Counted from the stretch's first letter, positions 1-6,932 are shown. The stretch: 13,587 nucleotides of DNA from JAAAOH01 sp046540795 (GCA_046540795.1 JBKHEN010000068.1:1-13587); one strand, 5' to 3'. Translations and numbers: made by a program. Notes: a model not told the origin generated them from the sequence alone.

Positions 1-2
1 GG

Positions 3-677
3 CGCCGCCTCAGGTTTGCCGTCACGGGAGACGGGAACGGCGGCGCCCCGGGAAGCGGCGCCCCGGGACAGGAGGCCGCCGCCGAAGTCACTCTTTTCCA
101 GCCGCCGGATCAGGAACGGATGGTCATCGCCACGCACTGGCCCGGAGAACTGCAGGCGTTCTACTACAACCAGAAAATCAACTGCATGCCCGCCGAGGGG
201 CATCTCGACATCGGTGCCGAACGACGAGAGTTCCATCAGGCTCACACCTTCGCCACGCTGGACTGGGGCCGCGGCCGATGGACCTACCGGAATCACTGGT
301 ACTGGGCCTCCGCCTCGGGCACCTGCGAGGGCACGGCCGTCGGCATCAATCTCGGCTACGGTTTCTCCGACCGTAGCCCGGCTACGGAGAACATGCTCTT
401 CTACGATTACCGCGCCCACAAACTCGGCGATGTCGGCATGGAGCGCGACCCGGAGCGGATCCTCGAGCCTTGGCGCATCACCGACGCTGACGGGCGCCTC
501 GAGCTGCGGTTTCGGCCTCGCCTGAACCGCCACGCCGATTTCAATCTGGTCCTTGCACGCTCGCGGCAAGACCAGGTTTTCGGCTATTTCGACGGCCGCG
601 CCGTCCTCGATGACGGGACCCCGCTGTATCTGCAGGCGCTCCCCGGTTTTGTCGAGGATGTCTACAACCGCTGGTAG
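3..677 (+). CDS. DUF2804 family protein, C-terminal part (5' end outside window)
   Basis: The reading frame is open from the first bases of the window to a TAG at 675-677, so the gene begins upstream; the ATG at 120 is internal, because the codons before it already read as protein (…VTLFQPPDQERMV). The C-terminal part has the pattern I associate with DUF2804: a Trp/Tyr-rich stretch (HWYWASASG), then GINLGYGFSD, then ENMLFYDYRAHKLGDV, and an ending GFVEDVYNRW. The biochemical role of the family is not known to me. No signal peptide or membrane segment is visible in the part present. The first roughly 30 codons seen are rich in Gly, Ala and Pro and look like a linker. It is followed after 45 bp by an aldo/keto reductase remnant on the same strand. 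Family assignment is from recalled motif pattern and is fairly secure; function is left open. Confidence 0.8.
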   Translation, partial: RRLRFAVTGDGNGGAPGSGAPGQEAAAEVTLFQPPDQERMVIATHWPGELQAFYYNQKINCMPAEGHLDIGAERREFHQAHTFATLDWGRGRWTYRNHWYWASASGTCEGTAVGINLGYGFSDRSPATENMLFYDYRAHKLGDVGMERDPERILEPWRITDADGRLELRFRPRLNRHADFNLVLARSRQDQVFGYFDGRAVLDDGTPLYLQALPGFVEDVYNRW

Positions 678-721
678 GCGGTTGGCGCCGTCGCCTCGCA
701 ACCTCGATCACTCTGCCTTTA

Positions 722-914
722 CCGGCGGATATGCACTCGAAGGGCGAAAGCGAGCGCGTACTGGGAAAGGCGCTCAAGCAGTACGCAAAGCGAGACGAAG
801 TCGTCCCGATCGAAGAGACCATGGAGGTACTCGATGACGTGGTCAAGGCCGGCAAGGCGCGCTATATCGGCGCATCGAGCATGGCCGCCCGGCAGTTCGC
901 CAAGGCTCAGTTCA
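722..914 (+). pseudogene. Aldo/keto reductase remnant with internal deletion
   Basis: Two blocks of a typical aldo/keto reductase lie in one frame. Block 1 (about 728-805) reads DMHSKGESERVLGKALKQ followed by YAKRDEVV, matching the segment after the catalytic Asp/Tyr region, with the usual Tyr of D-x-Y-S replaced by His. Block 2 (806-914) reads PIEETMEVLDDVVKAGKARY then IGASSMAARQFAKAQ, a hallmark of the central barrel. In intact members these blocks are separated by roughly 70 residues containing the catalytic Lys and His strands; here they are fused at 805/806 without a frameshift. Sequence before about 722 and after about 914 no longer resembles the family, so the N-terminal NADP-barrel strands and the whole C-terminal half are missing. 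No Shine-Dalgarno site precedes the ATG at 731. This is a decayed gene, not a functional reductase. Confidence 0.8.
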
Positions 915-924
915 CCGCCGGGAT

Positions 925-980
925 TCGAGTGGCGGTCGCAAGCAAGCGTCTACGCCGGGCTTCGGCCCCGAGCCACTCGA
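925..980. repeat. Nested inverted repeat downstream of the GH3 gene
   Basis: A 9-bp perfect inverted repeat, TCGAGTGGC (925-933) and GCCACTCGA (972-980), encloses a second perfect 4-bp stem GGGC (957-960), TTCG loop (961-964), GCCC (965-968). On the plus strand the inner part is a C(UUCG)G tetraloop hairpin. It lies 10 bp beyond the stop codon of the GH3 gene on the minus strand. Neither side has a T-run, so it is not a classical intrinsic terminator; it may block exonuclease or act as a weak terminator for the minus-strand gene. Function is inferred only. Confidence 0.45.
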
Positions 981-989
981 GTAATCATG

Positions 990-2195
990 CTACAACAGAC
1001 CCATTCGCGCCTTTAGTAGGAGCACCCGGCGTGCTCCTTCGCGGATCATCTCCTCGTCGATGTCCTCCTCCTCGAGCAGAAGGAGGGCCTCCTCGAATAC
1101 CTCGCCGTAGTCATAGTGCGCATGGATCAGAACGATATCCACACCGGCGTGGAAACTCTGCCGCAAGGCCTCTCTGCGGTCGAAGCCTTCCGTCAGGGCG
1201 CCCATGGAGAAACCGTCGGTGATGACCACCCCGTCGAAGCCCAGCTCCCGACGCAGAAGTCCCCGGATGAACCGTGGCGACAGCGTTGCTGCGTACTCGG
1301 GATCGATCCGCTCATAGAGGATGTGTGCCGTCATCACCGCCGGCACGCCCTCCTCGACGGCCCGTCGAAACGGGAGGAGGTCTCGTTTCCGCAACTCCTC
1401 CAGCGAGCGGTCGCTCACGGGAAGGGCCTTGTGGGAATCCACGGTCGTAACGCCGTGCCCCGGAAAGTGCTTGGCTACCGGCACCACGCCGGCCTCCATA
1501 CTTGCTCGTATATGCGCTGCCCCCAGCTCGGCGACGCCGGCGGGATCCCCGCCGAAGGAGCGATCCCCGATAATCGTTTCATCCTCCCGGGGATGAACAT
1601 CGAGGACCGGTGCCAGGTTCATCCTGATTCCTGCCCGCCTGAGATCCGTGGCGGCAAGATAGGAGGCGCTTTCCACATACCGGGGATCCCGACGCAGCCC
1701 CTGCTGGAAAGCGGAGGGCACCCGCGCGGCCTCGGGGTAGCGCAGACCGGCAACCCGCCCCCCTTCGTGGTCGGAAGCGAACAGCAGCCCCGGCGAGCCC
1801 TTGGCCCACGTCGCGCGTTGCAGCTCCCGCGTCACCTGCAAGGCTTCGTCGTAGTTGTCCATGTTCCAGGGGTAGAGAATGAACCCGGCCGGCGGCGTCG
1901 GCTCGAGGAGGGTTTCGAGCTCTCCATCCCCTGCCGTATCGCGAGGTACGTACGCCATGAACCGTTGCCCGAGGAGCTGTTCGGTACTGAGCTCATCGAG
2001 CAAGCGCTCGACCCGGGCTTCCATCTCCGGGGTGCGTTCCGCAATCCCCTTCCCACGGCTCGGCGCGGGGGCGATTTCGACGGCACCATGTCGCCCGGCA
2101 GCGGTCCGTTCCCCCCGTTCGTCGGGCTTGGTGGCGCAAGAGAGTAACGCGAGCACACCCCCGAGTAGGATAAGGACACATAGCACGCGTCTCAC
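990..2195 (-). CDS. Glycoside hydrolase family 3 lipoprotein, NagZ-like beta-N-acetylhexosaminidase
   Basis: From a GTG at 2195 this is a 401-residue protein. It begins with a lipoprotein signal (VRRVLCVLILLGGVLALLSC, lipidated Cys20), so unlike E. coli cytoplasmic NagZ (341 aa) it should be anchored outside the cytoplasm. GH3/NagZ motifs follow in order: SDHEGGRV (residues 141-148), KHFPGHG (242-248), the DSH catalytic dyad (Asp253, His255) and the nucleophile Asp327 in ITDGFSMGA. The expected reaction is removal of N-acetylglucosamine from muropeptides or chitin-derived sugars. The start is uncertain: an upstream in-frame ATG at 2249 would add 18 basic residues before the signal and has no Shine-Dalgarno site; the GTG is favoured because a -10 box (TACAAT) ends 6 bases before it. 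The gene lies 159 bp after the ABC-2 permease on the same strand, with its own likely promoter. Confidence 0.87.
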   Translation of the reverse strand: MRRVLCVLILLGGVLALLSCATKPDERGERTAAGRHGAVEIAPAPSRGKGIAERTPEMEARVERLLDELSTEQLLGQRFMAYVPRDTAGDGELETLLEPTPPAGFILYPWNMDNYDEALQVTRELQRATWAKGSPGLLFASDHEGGRVAGLRYPEAARVPSAFQQGLRRDPRYVESASYLAATDLRRAGIRMNLAPVLDVHPREDETIIGDRSFGGDPAGVAELGAAHIRASMEAGVVPVAKHFPGHGVTTVDSHKALPVSDRSLEELRKRDLLPFRRAVEEGVPAVMTAHILYERIDPEYAATLSPRFIRGLLRRELGFDGVVITDGFSMGALTEGFDRREALRQSFHAGVDIVLIHAHYDYGEVFEEALLLLEEEDIDEEMIREGARRVLLLKARMGLL

Positions 2196-2201
2196 GTTCC
2201 C

Positions 2202-2230
2202 ATTGTAGCGTGAGTTTCGGCGTTTGTAGA
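2202..2230 (-). promoter_or_regulatory. Candidate sigma70 promoter of the GH3 lipoprotein gene
   Basis: Reading the minus strand: TCTACA (-35, 2225-2230; 4 of 6 consensus bases), 17-base spacer, TACAAT (-10, 2202-2207; 5 of 6), then six bases and the GTG start codon at 2195. Transcription would start at or within about three bases of the start codon, so the mRNA would be essentially leaderless. Confidence 0.5.
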
Positions 2231-2354
2231 GCCGAGACAAGCGCGGCATGTTGTCGGGATCGGTGAAAGGGTAACGCTGCAAGACGGTACGACAAACTGT
2301 TGCCCTCGGCGCCGCATGACAATCAGCGACCCCCGGCGCCGCGCGGCTTGCCAC

Positions 2355-3074
2355 TCACCACTTCCGCAGCACCAGCGCCTTGGCGTTGAGATAGAGAAAC
2401 AGGAACGACAGCAACAGGTAATAGGTCACGTCGCGGGAATCGAGCAGTCCCTTCTCGAAATCCGCGAACCGGTAACCAAGGGAGAGCCTGTTCAACAGCC
2501 CACCGAGTCCGCTAGGCAGCTCTACAACCACGCTCAGCTGATTGACGAGCGTCAGGCCGAGAAGCACCACCACGCCCAGTACGAACGCCGAGACCTGGTT
2601 CCGACACAGCGAAGAGACGAACAGTCCCACCGAAATGCACACCGCCCCCAGTAGCAACGTGCCGATGTACTGCCCGATGATCTGCCCCGTAGCGAAATCC
2701 CCGAGGGGGCTGACGGTCAGCGGTACCGGGAGCGTGAGCAAGAGCATGACCGCCAGGAGAGCAAGCGCTCCGAGGAACTTTCCCGCCACGATGCGACCTT
2801 CGGAAATCGGCAGCGTCAGAAGGACTTCCGCGGTACCGCTCTTGTGCTCCTCCGCCCACGACCGCATGGTCACCGCCGGGATCAGTATCACGAAGACGAT
2901 CGGAATGATGGCAAAGAACTCACGCATGGAGGCAACGTTCTGCGCGAGGAACCGTCGCACATAGAAGAACCAGGACGAGGTGAAGGCAAGGAACACGATC
3001 ACCACGATATAGGCGATGGGAGAGTTGAAATAGGTGGCAAGCTCCCTGCGGGCCACGGCAAACATCGACTTCAT
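2355..3074 (-). CDS. ABC-2 type transporter permease, GldF-like
   Basis: This 239-residue membrane protein starts MKSMFAVARRELATYFNSP and matches the GldF/ABC-2 permease pattern: an N-terminal amphipathic RREL…YFxSPIAYI segment, about six hydrophobic segments, and the motif MRSWAEEHKSGTAEVLLTLP after the second one, which in the family contacts the ATPase. Length equals the usual GldF length of about 240. Such permeases work with a separate ATPase (GldA-like) and often a GldG-like partner; neither is in this window, because the upstream neighbour is divergent and the downstream gene is a hydrolase. Partners must be encoded elsewhere or be lost. The start ATG is preceded by AGGGG three bases away, a short spacing. 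A TATGGT -10-like box lies at 3083-3088, without a good -35. The substrate cannot be told from the sequence. Confidence 0.85.
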   Translation of the reverse strand: MKSMFAVARRELATYFNSPIAYIVVIVFLAFTSSWFFYVRRFLAQNVASMREFFAIIPIVFVILIPAVTMRSWAEEHKSGTAEVLLTLPISEGRIVAGKFLGALALLAVMLLLTLPVPLTVSPLGDFATGQIIGQYIGTLLLGAVCISVGLFVSSLCRNQVSAFVLGVVVLLGLTLVNQLSVVVELPSGLGGLLNRLSLGYRFADFEKGLLDSRDVTYYLLLSFLFLYLNAKALVLRKW

Positions 3075-3124
3075 CGGCCCCTACCATACTCCCAAAGGCC
3101 CGCCGAACGCCAGCCCTGCAGGCA

Positions 3125-3153
3125 TTGACGGCACCGATGCACCTGAGTAATTT
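3125..3153 (+). promoter_or_regulatory. Candidate sigma70 promoter of the TVP38-like gene
   Basis: TTGACG (-35, 3125-3130; 5 of 6) is followed by a 17-base spacer and TAATTT (-10, 3148-3153; 3 of 6). Transcription would begin near 3160, giving a leader of about 40 bases that carries the Shine-Dalgarno sequence of the gene at 3202. The -10 is weak; spacing and -35 are good. Confidence 0.45.
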
Positions 3154-3201
3154 ACTTGCACTTGCAATCGCCCGCGTATGGGAGGCATGGGGAGAATCCA
3201 T

Positions 3202-3987
3202 ATGGCGCACGACCCGACCGCCGCGGCGGGCACCCGCCCCGCCGCCACCCGCACCACCGAGTCCGGCGCCGGCAACACCGGCATCGATGCACGAACCCGT
3301 CTCATCGTGGGCGTGACGCTCCTGGCCGCCGTTGCGGTGGCGGGAGTCGTTTTCGATTCGGTGCAGGCGTTGCGCTCGGCGCTGCACGTGATTCGAGACA
3401 TGAACGTGATAACCGGGGCTCTCGTGTTCATGGTTCTCTACACCACGACTACCGTGCTCCTCATACCCGGTTCCATCCTCACCCTCGCCGCCGGCGCAAT
3501 TTTCGGCGTGGTCCGCGGCACGATCTTCGTATCCTTGGGCTCTACCGTCGGCGCGACTGTCGCGTTCTTTGTGGGGCGTTACATCGCCCGAGAATGGGTT
3601 TCCCGGAAGATCGCCGGCCGCCCGAGGTTCGCCGCCGTGGACGAGGCGATCGGCCGCGAGGGCTGGAAGATCGTCGGCCTCCTCCGGCTTTCTCCCGCCG
3701 TCCCCTTCAGCTTGTCCAACTATTTCTACGGCATCACCCGGGTGAGGCCCCTCGGATACATCCTCGCCTCGTGGATCGGTATGCTCCCGGGCACTCTCAT
3801 GTACGTCTACATCGGCTCACTGACGGGCACCCTGGCCGCCCTCGGGACCGAGGGGGACACGGGTTTCACGACGCTTCAATGGATTTTCTACGGCGTCGGG
3901 TTAGCTGCCACGGTCGCCGTCACCGTGCTCATAACCCGCGTTGCGCGGAGGGCCGTGAACCGCGTCCTCGACCGGCCCGAGAGTTAG
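3202..3987 (+). CDS. TVP38/TMEM64 family (SNARE-associated/DedA-like) membrane protein
   Basis: A 261-residue inner-membrane protein. The start at 3202 is chosen over in-frame ATGs at 3178 and 3187 because GGGGAGA lies six bases before it. Residues 1-33 are a polar, Ala/Thr-rich tail; membrane segment 1 spans about 34-51. The TVP38 core follows: VLLIPGSILTLAAGAIFG, then GSTVGATVAFFVGRYIAREW with the family's GR motif, then RLSPAVPFSLSNYFYGIT and the re-entrant-type segment WIGMLPGTLMYVYIGSLTG, ending in another membrane segment and a basic tail. Members of this superfamily are linked to lipid scrambling and undecaprenyl-phosphate or phospholipid flipping across the membrane; which lipid applies here cannot be said. 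The final codons overlap the convergent START-like gene by 4 bp (stop codons share TTAG). Confidence 0.9.
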   Translation: MAHDPTAAAGTRPAATRTTESGAGNTGIDARTRLIVGVTLLAAVAVAGVVFDSVQALRSALHVIRDMNVITGALVFMVLYTTTTVLLIPGSILTLAAGAIFGVVRGTIFVSLGSTVGATVAFFVGRYIAREWVSRKIAGRPRFAAVDEAIGREGWKIVGLLRLSPAVPFSLSNYFYGITRVRPLGYILASWIGMLPGTLMYVYIGSLTGTLAALGTEGDTGFTTLQWIFYGVGLAATVAVTVLITRVARRAVNRVLDRPES

Positions 3988-4709
3988 CGCCCGGTGCGGG
4001 CGTAACGGTAGATGGACTCCAACAGCCGCTCCGCGTCGCTTCCGGCAAACAGATCGAGGGCCGTTCTCAGCCCCCGTGGCTCTTCCGCAAAATCGACCCG
4101 GGTGAAGTAACGAACGTAGGTTCGCTCCTCTCCCGATTGGGCCGGAAGCGGCTTTAGATACCATGAGTAATACATATCGGCGAGCCCGCCGTCGAGACTG
4201 CGTGTCATCCGACTGCGCACAAGCAACTCTCCGTCATCGAGCTCCTCGGTCATACTCGCAAGCTCATAATCATAATCCCGACCAAAAAACAGGAACTTAA
4301 AGGACGTTCGCATGAGCGCCTCATGACGCTCGCGCACCGTACCGACCGGCTCATAAGGAGGCTCTCCCTCGGCTTCTCGTGCATCACTCTCGACCACACG
4401 ACGTGATATGTCGACGTAATCGTCGTAGGCGGTGATCGCCGCGAGCAACTCCTCCGCCTCGAGGGGATACACCACATGGTACTCGAGAATCGAGACCACA
4501 CCGGCGTCTGAAAACTCGGGGTCTTCGAATACCTCGAAATCGAGTCTCTCCGGCTCCTCGGAAAGTCGTTGCGGCCGCGCCTCAGAAGCTTTCCCCAAGC
4601 GATACTGATACCGCGCGTCCTCACGGGCCCACAGGCCGCTTGTGATTCCGAGCAGCACAAGCACCATTATTCCGACCCGTACATGCCTATCGCTTCGTGC
4701 CAAAAACAT
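3984..4709 (-). CDS. Exported START/SRPBCC-like protein of unknown ligand
   Basis: A 241-residue protein from the ATG at 4709. Residues 1-28 form a signal peptide (basic n-region with several Arg, hydrophobic IMVLVLLGITSGLWA, likely cut after Ala28), so it is exported; no lipobox and no later membrane segment are present. The rest resembles a START/SRPBCC lipid-binding fold: SILEYHVVYPLEAEELLAAI then YDDYVDISRRVVESD near the start, a middle block FKFLFFGRDYDYELASM, a strand pair GELLVRSRMTRSLDGG…MYYSWYLKPL, and a C-terminal amphipathic helix AERLLESIYRYAR. I base this on the pattern of an opening strand, helices and alternating strands, not on a recognised signature, so the family call is tentative. 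The frame is open upstream to 4811, but those residues would put a polar tail before the signal peptide. GGGAGAG directly precedes the ATG. Divergent from the Wzi-like gene. Confidence 0.6.
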   Translation of the reverse strand: MFLARSDRHVRVGIMVLVLLGITSGLWAREDARYQYRLGKASEARPQRLSEEPERLDFEVFEDPEFSDAGVVSILEYHVVYPLEAEELLAAITAYDDYVDISRRVVESDAREAEGEPPYEPVGTVRERHEALMRTSFKFLFFGRDYDYELASMTEELDDGELLVRSRMTRSLDGGLADMYYSWYLKPLPAQSGEERTYVRYFTRVDFAEEPRGLRTALDLFAGSDAERLLESIYRYARTGR

Positions 4710-4719
4710 CTCTCCCACT

Positions 4720-4747
4720 CGTATAGCTACGGGGCGCCAGGTGTCAA
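4720..4747 (-). promoter_or_regulatory. Sigma70 promoter of the START-like gene
   Basis: On the minus strand TTGACA (-35, 4742-4747; perfect) is followed by a 16-base spacer and TATACG (-10, 4720-4725; 4 of 6). Start of transcription would be near 4713, about four bases before the ATG at 4709, so the leader is extremely short. It sits back to back with the promoter of the divergent gene, the two -35 boxes being 14 bp apart. Confidence 0.6.
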
Positions 4748-4761
4748 CGCCCGAGAAGCGC

Positions 4762-4790
4762 TTGACCATGCCTGTGCGCCAAGGTATACC
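4762..4790 (+). promoter_or_regulatory. Sigma70 promoter of the Wzi-like gene
   Basis: TTGACC (-35, 4762-4767; 5 of 6), 17-base spacer, TATACC (-10, 4785-4790; 4 of 6), then seven bases to a GTG at 4798. Transcription would start at about the GTG, which supports that codon as the true, leaderless start. The conventional upstream ATG (4768) would lie inside the promoter spacer. Confidence 0.55.
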
Positions 4791-4797
4791 ACGATCC

Positions 4798-6387
4798 GTG
4801 GGCATTTGCATCCGACGTCACAACTCGATCGCCTGCGCCCTGGCCCTTCTCGTCTTCGCGCCATTGCCCGAGGCGGATGCTGCCGACGACCTCTTCAGCC
4901 GTGACGGCCCCCGGAACCTCCACGACGTTTACATCGCGGCGGGGCGCGTGTTTCCGACTGCCGCAAAACCGCAGTCCCGGACCGCACAGCATCGGCTCAT
5001 CGAGGAGCTCGCCGCAATCGATCCCGACACGGCGGCGGAGCAGGAGCGCCGACTCGACTACCGGGACGACCGGCTGCGACTGTCCTGGGATCTCGAGCTG
5101 CGGCCGGAGGCCTACGCCGAGACCAATCGAGGCTCCCGAACGTTCGCCGAGGTTCTCGAGCGCGAGGAACCGTTTGCAGAGTTCGAGACCGCCTACGGCG
5201 TTGACGGCGGCCCGCAGCTCGTGACCCGCTCGGTACTTCAACGGGAGTACCGCCTCGACCCGCCGGCAAACTATCCACCGCCGGGGGACGGCAACCCGGT
5301 TCCCTTCGAGAATAACCTCATATACGAAGGCTTCCTTCACCTTCCGGGGAAGTATCTCGAGGCCACTATCGGGCGGCAACAGGTGCATATCGGCCCGTCC
5401 CCGGACTCCTCGCTCATGGTCTCCCGTCGCGTTCCGTACCTCGACGCCGCACGGATCTCCCTGAGCCTCGGCCGCCTGCGGATGACCCATCTCGTCTCGA
5501 GCCTCGAGAACCGGGCTTCCATTCAGGAGGAGCGGGCGCAGGTTCCGGATTATCCGGCACAGCCCAACGCGGACGACCCCGACGGGCAGTACGCCTTTGG
5601 GAAGAACGCAATTCTCTATAACGTGCACTACTTCGAGTATGCGGTCGAGCGACTTCGTTTCGGTATCGGCGGCCAGATGGTCGTCGCACGCCCGATGAAC
5701 GAGTTCCACCTGGGCGACTTCTTCCCGGTGTTCAGCTGGCACAACGCCGATCTCGTGCCGCACAACCTGGCGGTGGTCGTGGATGCCGCTTACGTGGCGG
5801 CCCCGGGACTGGAGCTCTACCTGCAGGCCGGCTGGGACGACATCAATGCCGATTTCGCCGGGCTGGCCGACAGCGAAATCCCTACCATCCCGGCTTACCT
5901 CGGGGGCCTGCGCTACACCGGCGTCCTCGACACGGTTCTGATCGAGGGGCTGCTCGAAGCAGGTTACACGCACTACCTGTGGGGAAGCTTCCACGACGAG
6001 GACTACTTGAGCCGTGCCGTGTATCGTCAGAATACCGACGGCGACATACGGAGTATGCCCCTCACCTCACCCTACGGACCGGGAACCGTCTGGGGCACGT
6101 TGCAAGGCGGTGTCGAGTGGGATTCGGGTTTCGGCCTCCAGCTGACCTACCGACTGCGCGCCGAGAACCCCGAAGCGAGCCTCTACGAAACCTCCTATGA
6201 GACCTCCGATGAGGTGGCGGGTACGTCGAAGCGTGTGCTCCATCGCATCTCCGCTCGACCGGTTTTTCGGGTCACGCCACGGATGGGTTTCTACGCAGAG
6301 CCGACCTTAGTGATTGATGATGGGAACGTGGGTTTCGAGGGAACCTTCGGCGCGGCCTTGCGTCTGTCGGGAACGCGGCGTCCCTGA
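4798..6387 (+). CDS. Outer-membrane beta-barrel protein, Wzi-like (capsule assembly family)
   Basis: From the GTG at 4798 this is 529 residues. Residues 1-28 form a signal peptide (n-region with Arg-Arg, hydrophobic SIACALALLVFAPLPEADA, AxA-type cut after Ala28). The mature protein has no long hydrophobic helix but many alternating aromatic/hydrophobic strands with short polar turns, as in an outer-membrane barrel. The block around residues 171-237 (NLIYEGFLHLPGKYLEATIG then RQQVHIGPSPDSSLMVS then PYLDAARISLSLGRLRMTHL) has the layout of the Wzi capsule-assembly barrel (PF14052-like: Gly-rich strand, G-P-S loop, S-x-x-x-P-Y). The barrel continues to the C terminus (GFEGTFGAALRLSG). An ATG at 4768 in frame is the alternative start but would place MPVRQGIPRS before the signal peptide. 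No capsule or exopolysaccharide genes adjoin it, so a general porin-like or surface-polysaccharide-anchoring role is equally possible. It carries a short tandem YETS-YETS repeat near residue 465. Confidence 0.7.
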   Translation: MGICIRRHNSIACALALLVFAPLPEADAADDLFSRDGPRNLHDVYIAAGRVFPTAAKPQSRTAQHRLIEELAAIDPDTAAEQERRLDYRDDRLRLSWDLELRPEAYAETNRGSRTFAEVLEREEPFAEFETAYGVDGGPQLVTRSVLQREYRLDPPANYPPPGDGNPVPFENNLIYEGFLHLPGKYLEATIGRQQVHIGPSPDSSLMVSRRVPYLDAARISLSLGRLRMTHLVSSLENRASIQEERAQVPDYPAQPNADDPDGQYAFGKNAILYNVHYFEYAVERLRFGIGGQMVVARPMNEFHLGDFFPVFSWHNADLVPHNLAVVVDAAYVAAPGLELYLQAGWDDINADFAGLADSEIPTIPAYLGGLRYTGVLDTVLIEGLLEAGYTHYLWGSFHDEDYLSRAVYRQNTDGDIRSMPLTSPYGPGTVWGTLQGGVEWDSGFGLQLTYRLRAENPEASLYETSYETSDEVAGTSKRVLHRISARPVFRVTPRMGFYAEPTLVIDDGNVGFEGTFGAALRLSGTRRP

Positions 6388-6424
6388 ATGCAGCACCCGC
6401 TCATCCTCATGCCCATTGGTCCCG

Positions 6425-6865
6425 CTACTGCCGAGGTATGCGCTTGAGCTGATTATGGGTGACCCACCGCCAGAGGAAGTTCCACAAGAACGCGGCGAAC
6501 AGGCTCAGCGCCTTGGCAAGGACATAGAAGAGCTCGACATACACGATCAACAGGTACATGACCCCGGTGTGCACGAGCAGCCCCGTGCCCGCGGTTATGG
6601 CGAAGAACACAAACTGAAGGTCGCGACGCCCGTGCTCGTCCCCCGGGAAGACCCAGAAGGTCATGAACAGATAGTTGATCGACATGCCGAAGATGAAGCT
6701 GAAAATGCTTGCACGCACCGCCGGCACGCCGAAGACCTCGACGAGGAAGACGAGAAGCGAGTAATCTCCGACCGCCGCGGGTACGCTTGCCAATCCGGAA
6801 CGGATCAGCCGAACGATCCAATGCTCGGCCCGTTCGAACAGCAGTCTCAAGGCAAGCCGTTTCAT
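6425..6865 (-). CDS. GtrA-like membrane protein
   Basis: A 146-residue protein with four predicted membrane segments, the size and layout of GtrA (PF04138): a first segment near residues 20-45 (SGLASVPAAVGDYSLLVFLV), then FSFIFGMSINYLFMTFWVF, a third TAGTGLLVHTGVMYLLIVYV and a fourth AKALSLFAAFLWNFLWRWV, with the characteristic Asn-rich N-x-x-W-R-x-W-V end. GtrA-family proteins are thought to carry or flip polyprenyl-linked sugars for surface-glycan modification. No glycosyltransferase partner is next to it. The start ATG at 6865 has no Shine-Dalgarno sequence; it overlaps (ATGA) the stop of a 46-codon frame beginning at 7002, so translational coupling is possible. It may be read from the upstream MCE operon after a 210-bp gap, or from its own unrecognised promoter. 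It converges on the Wzi-like gene with 37 bp between and no T-run terminator. Confidence 0.85.
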   Translation of the reverse strand: MKRLALRLLFERAEHWIVRLIRSGLASVPAAVGDYSLLVFLVEVFGVPAVRASIFSFIFGMSINYLFMTFWVFPGDEHGRRDLQFVFFAITAGTGLLVHTGVMYLLIVYVELFYVLAKALSLFAAFLWNFLWRWVTHNQLKRIPRQ

Positions 6866-6873
6866 CGTTCGAG

Positions 6874-6932
6874 CGGTCTCACTCCGCGGGCCGGAGGGGC
6901 GCTTTCAGGCTCCGGGAGGAGCGACGAGACCG
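6874..6932. other. Potential three-way-junction structure upstream of the GtrA-like gene
   Basis: A perfect 7-bp outer stem CGGTCTC (6874-6880) with GAGACCG (6926-6932) encloses two perfect 5-bp hairpins: CTCCG (6882-6886)/CGGAG (6892-6896) with a 5-base loop, and GCTCC (6909-6913)/GGAGC (6918-6922) with a GGGA loop. In the minus-strand transcript it would lie 8 bases ahead of the GtrA-like start codon. GC-rich DNA forms hairpins by chance, so this is only a candidate leader structure. Confidence 0.35.

Noticed and set aside
16..525. Long Arg/Pro/Ser-rich frame on the plus strand at the window start
   Set aside because: It overlaps the DUF2804 frame, which has clear family motifs; the composition is that of an out-of-frame reading of GC-rich DNA.
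1018..1042. GGAGCAC/GTGCTCC hairpin as terminator of the GH3 gene
   Set aside because: It lies inside the last codons of the gene, before the stop at 990-992, and has no T-run.
1116..2147. 343-codon plus-strand frame antisense to the GH3 gene
   Set aside because: The opposite strand has all GH3 motifs; this frame is rich in Pro, Gly, His and Arg and has no recognisable domain.
4744..5994. 416-codon minus-strand frame antisense to the Wzi-like gene
   Set aside because: The plus strand carries a signal peptide, promoter and barrel pattern; this frame has none and is an antisense shadow.
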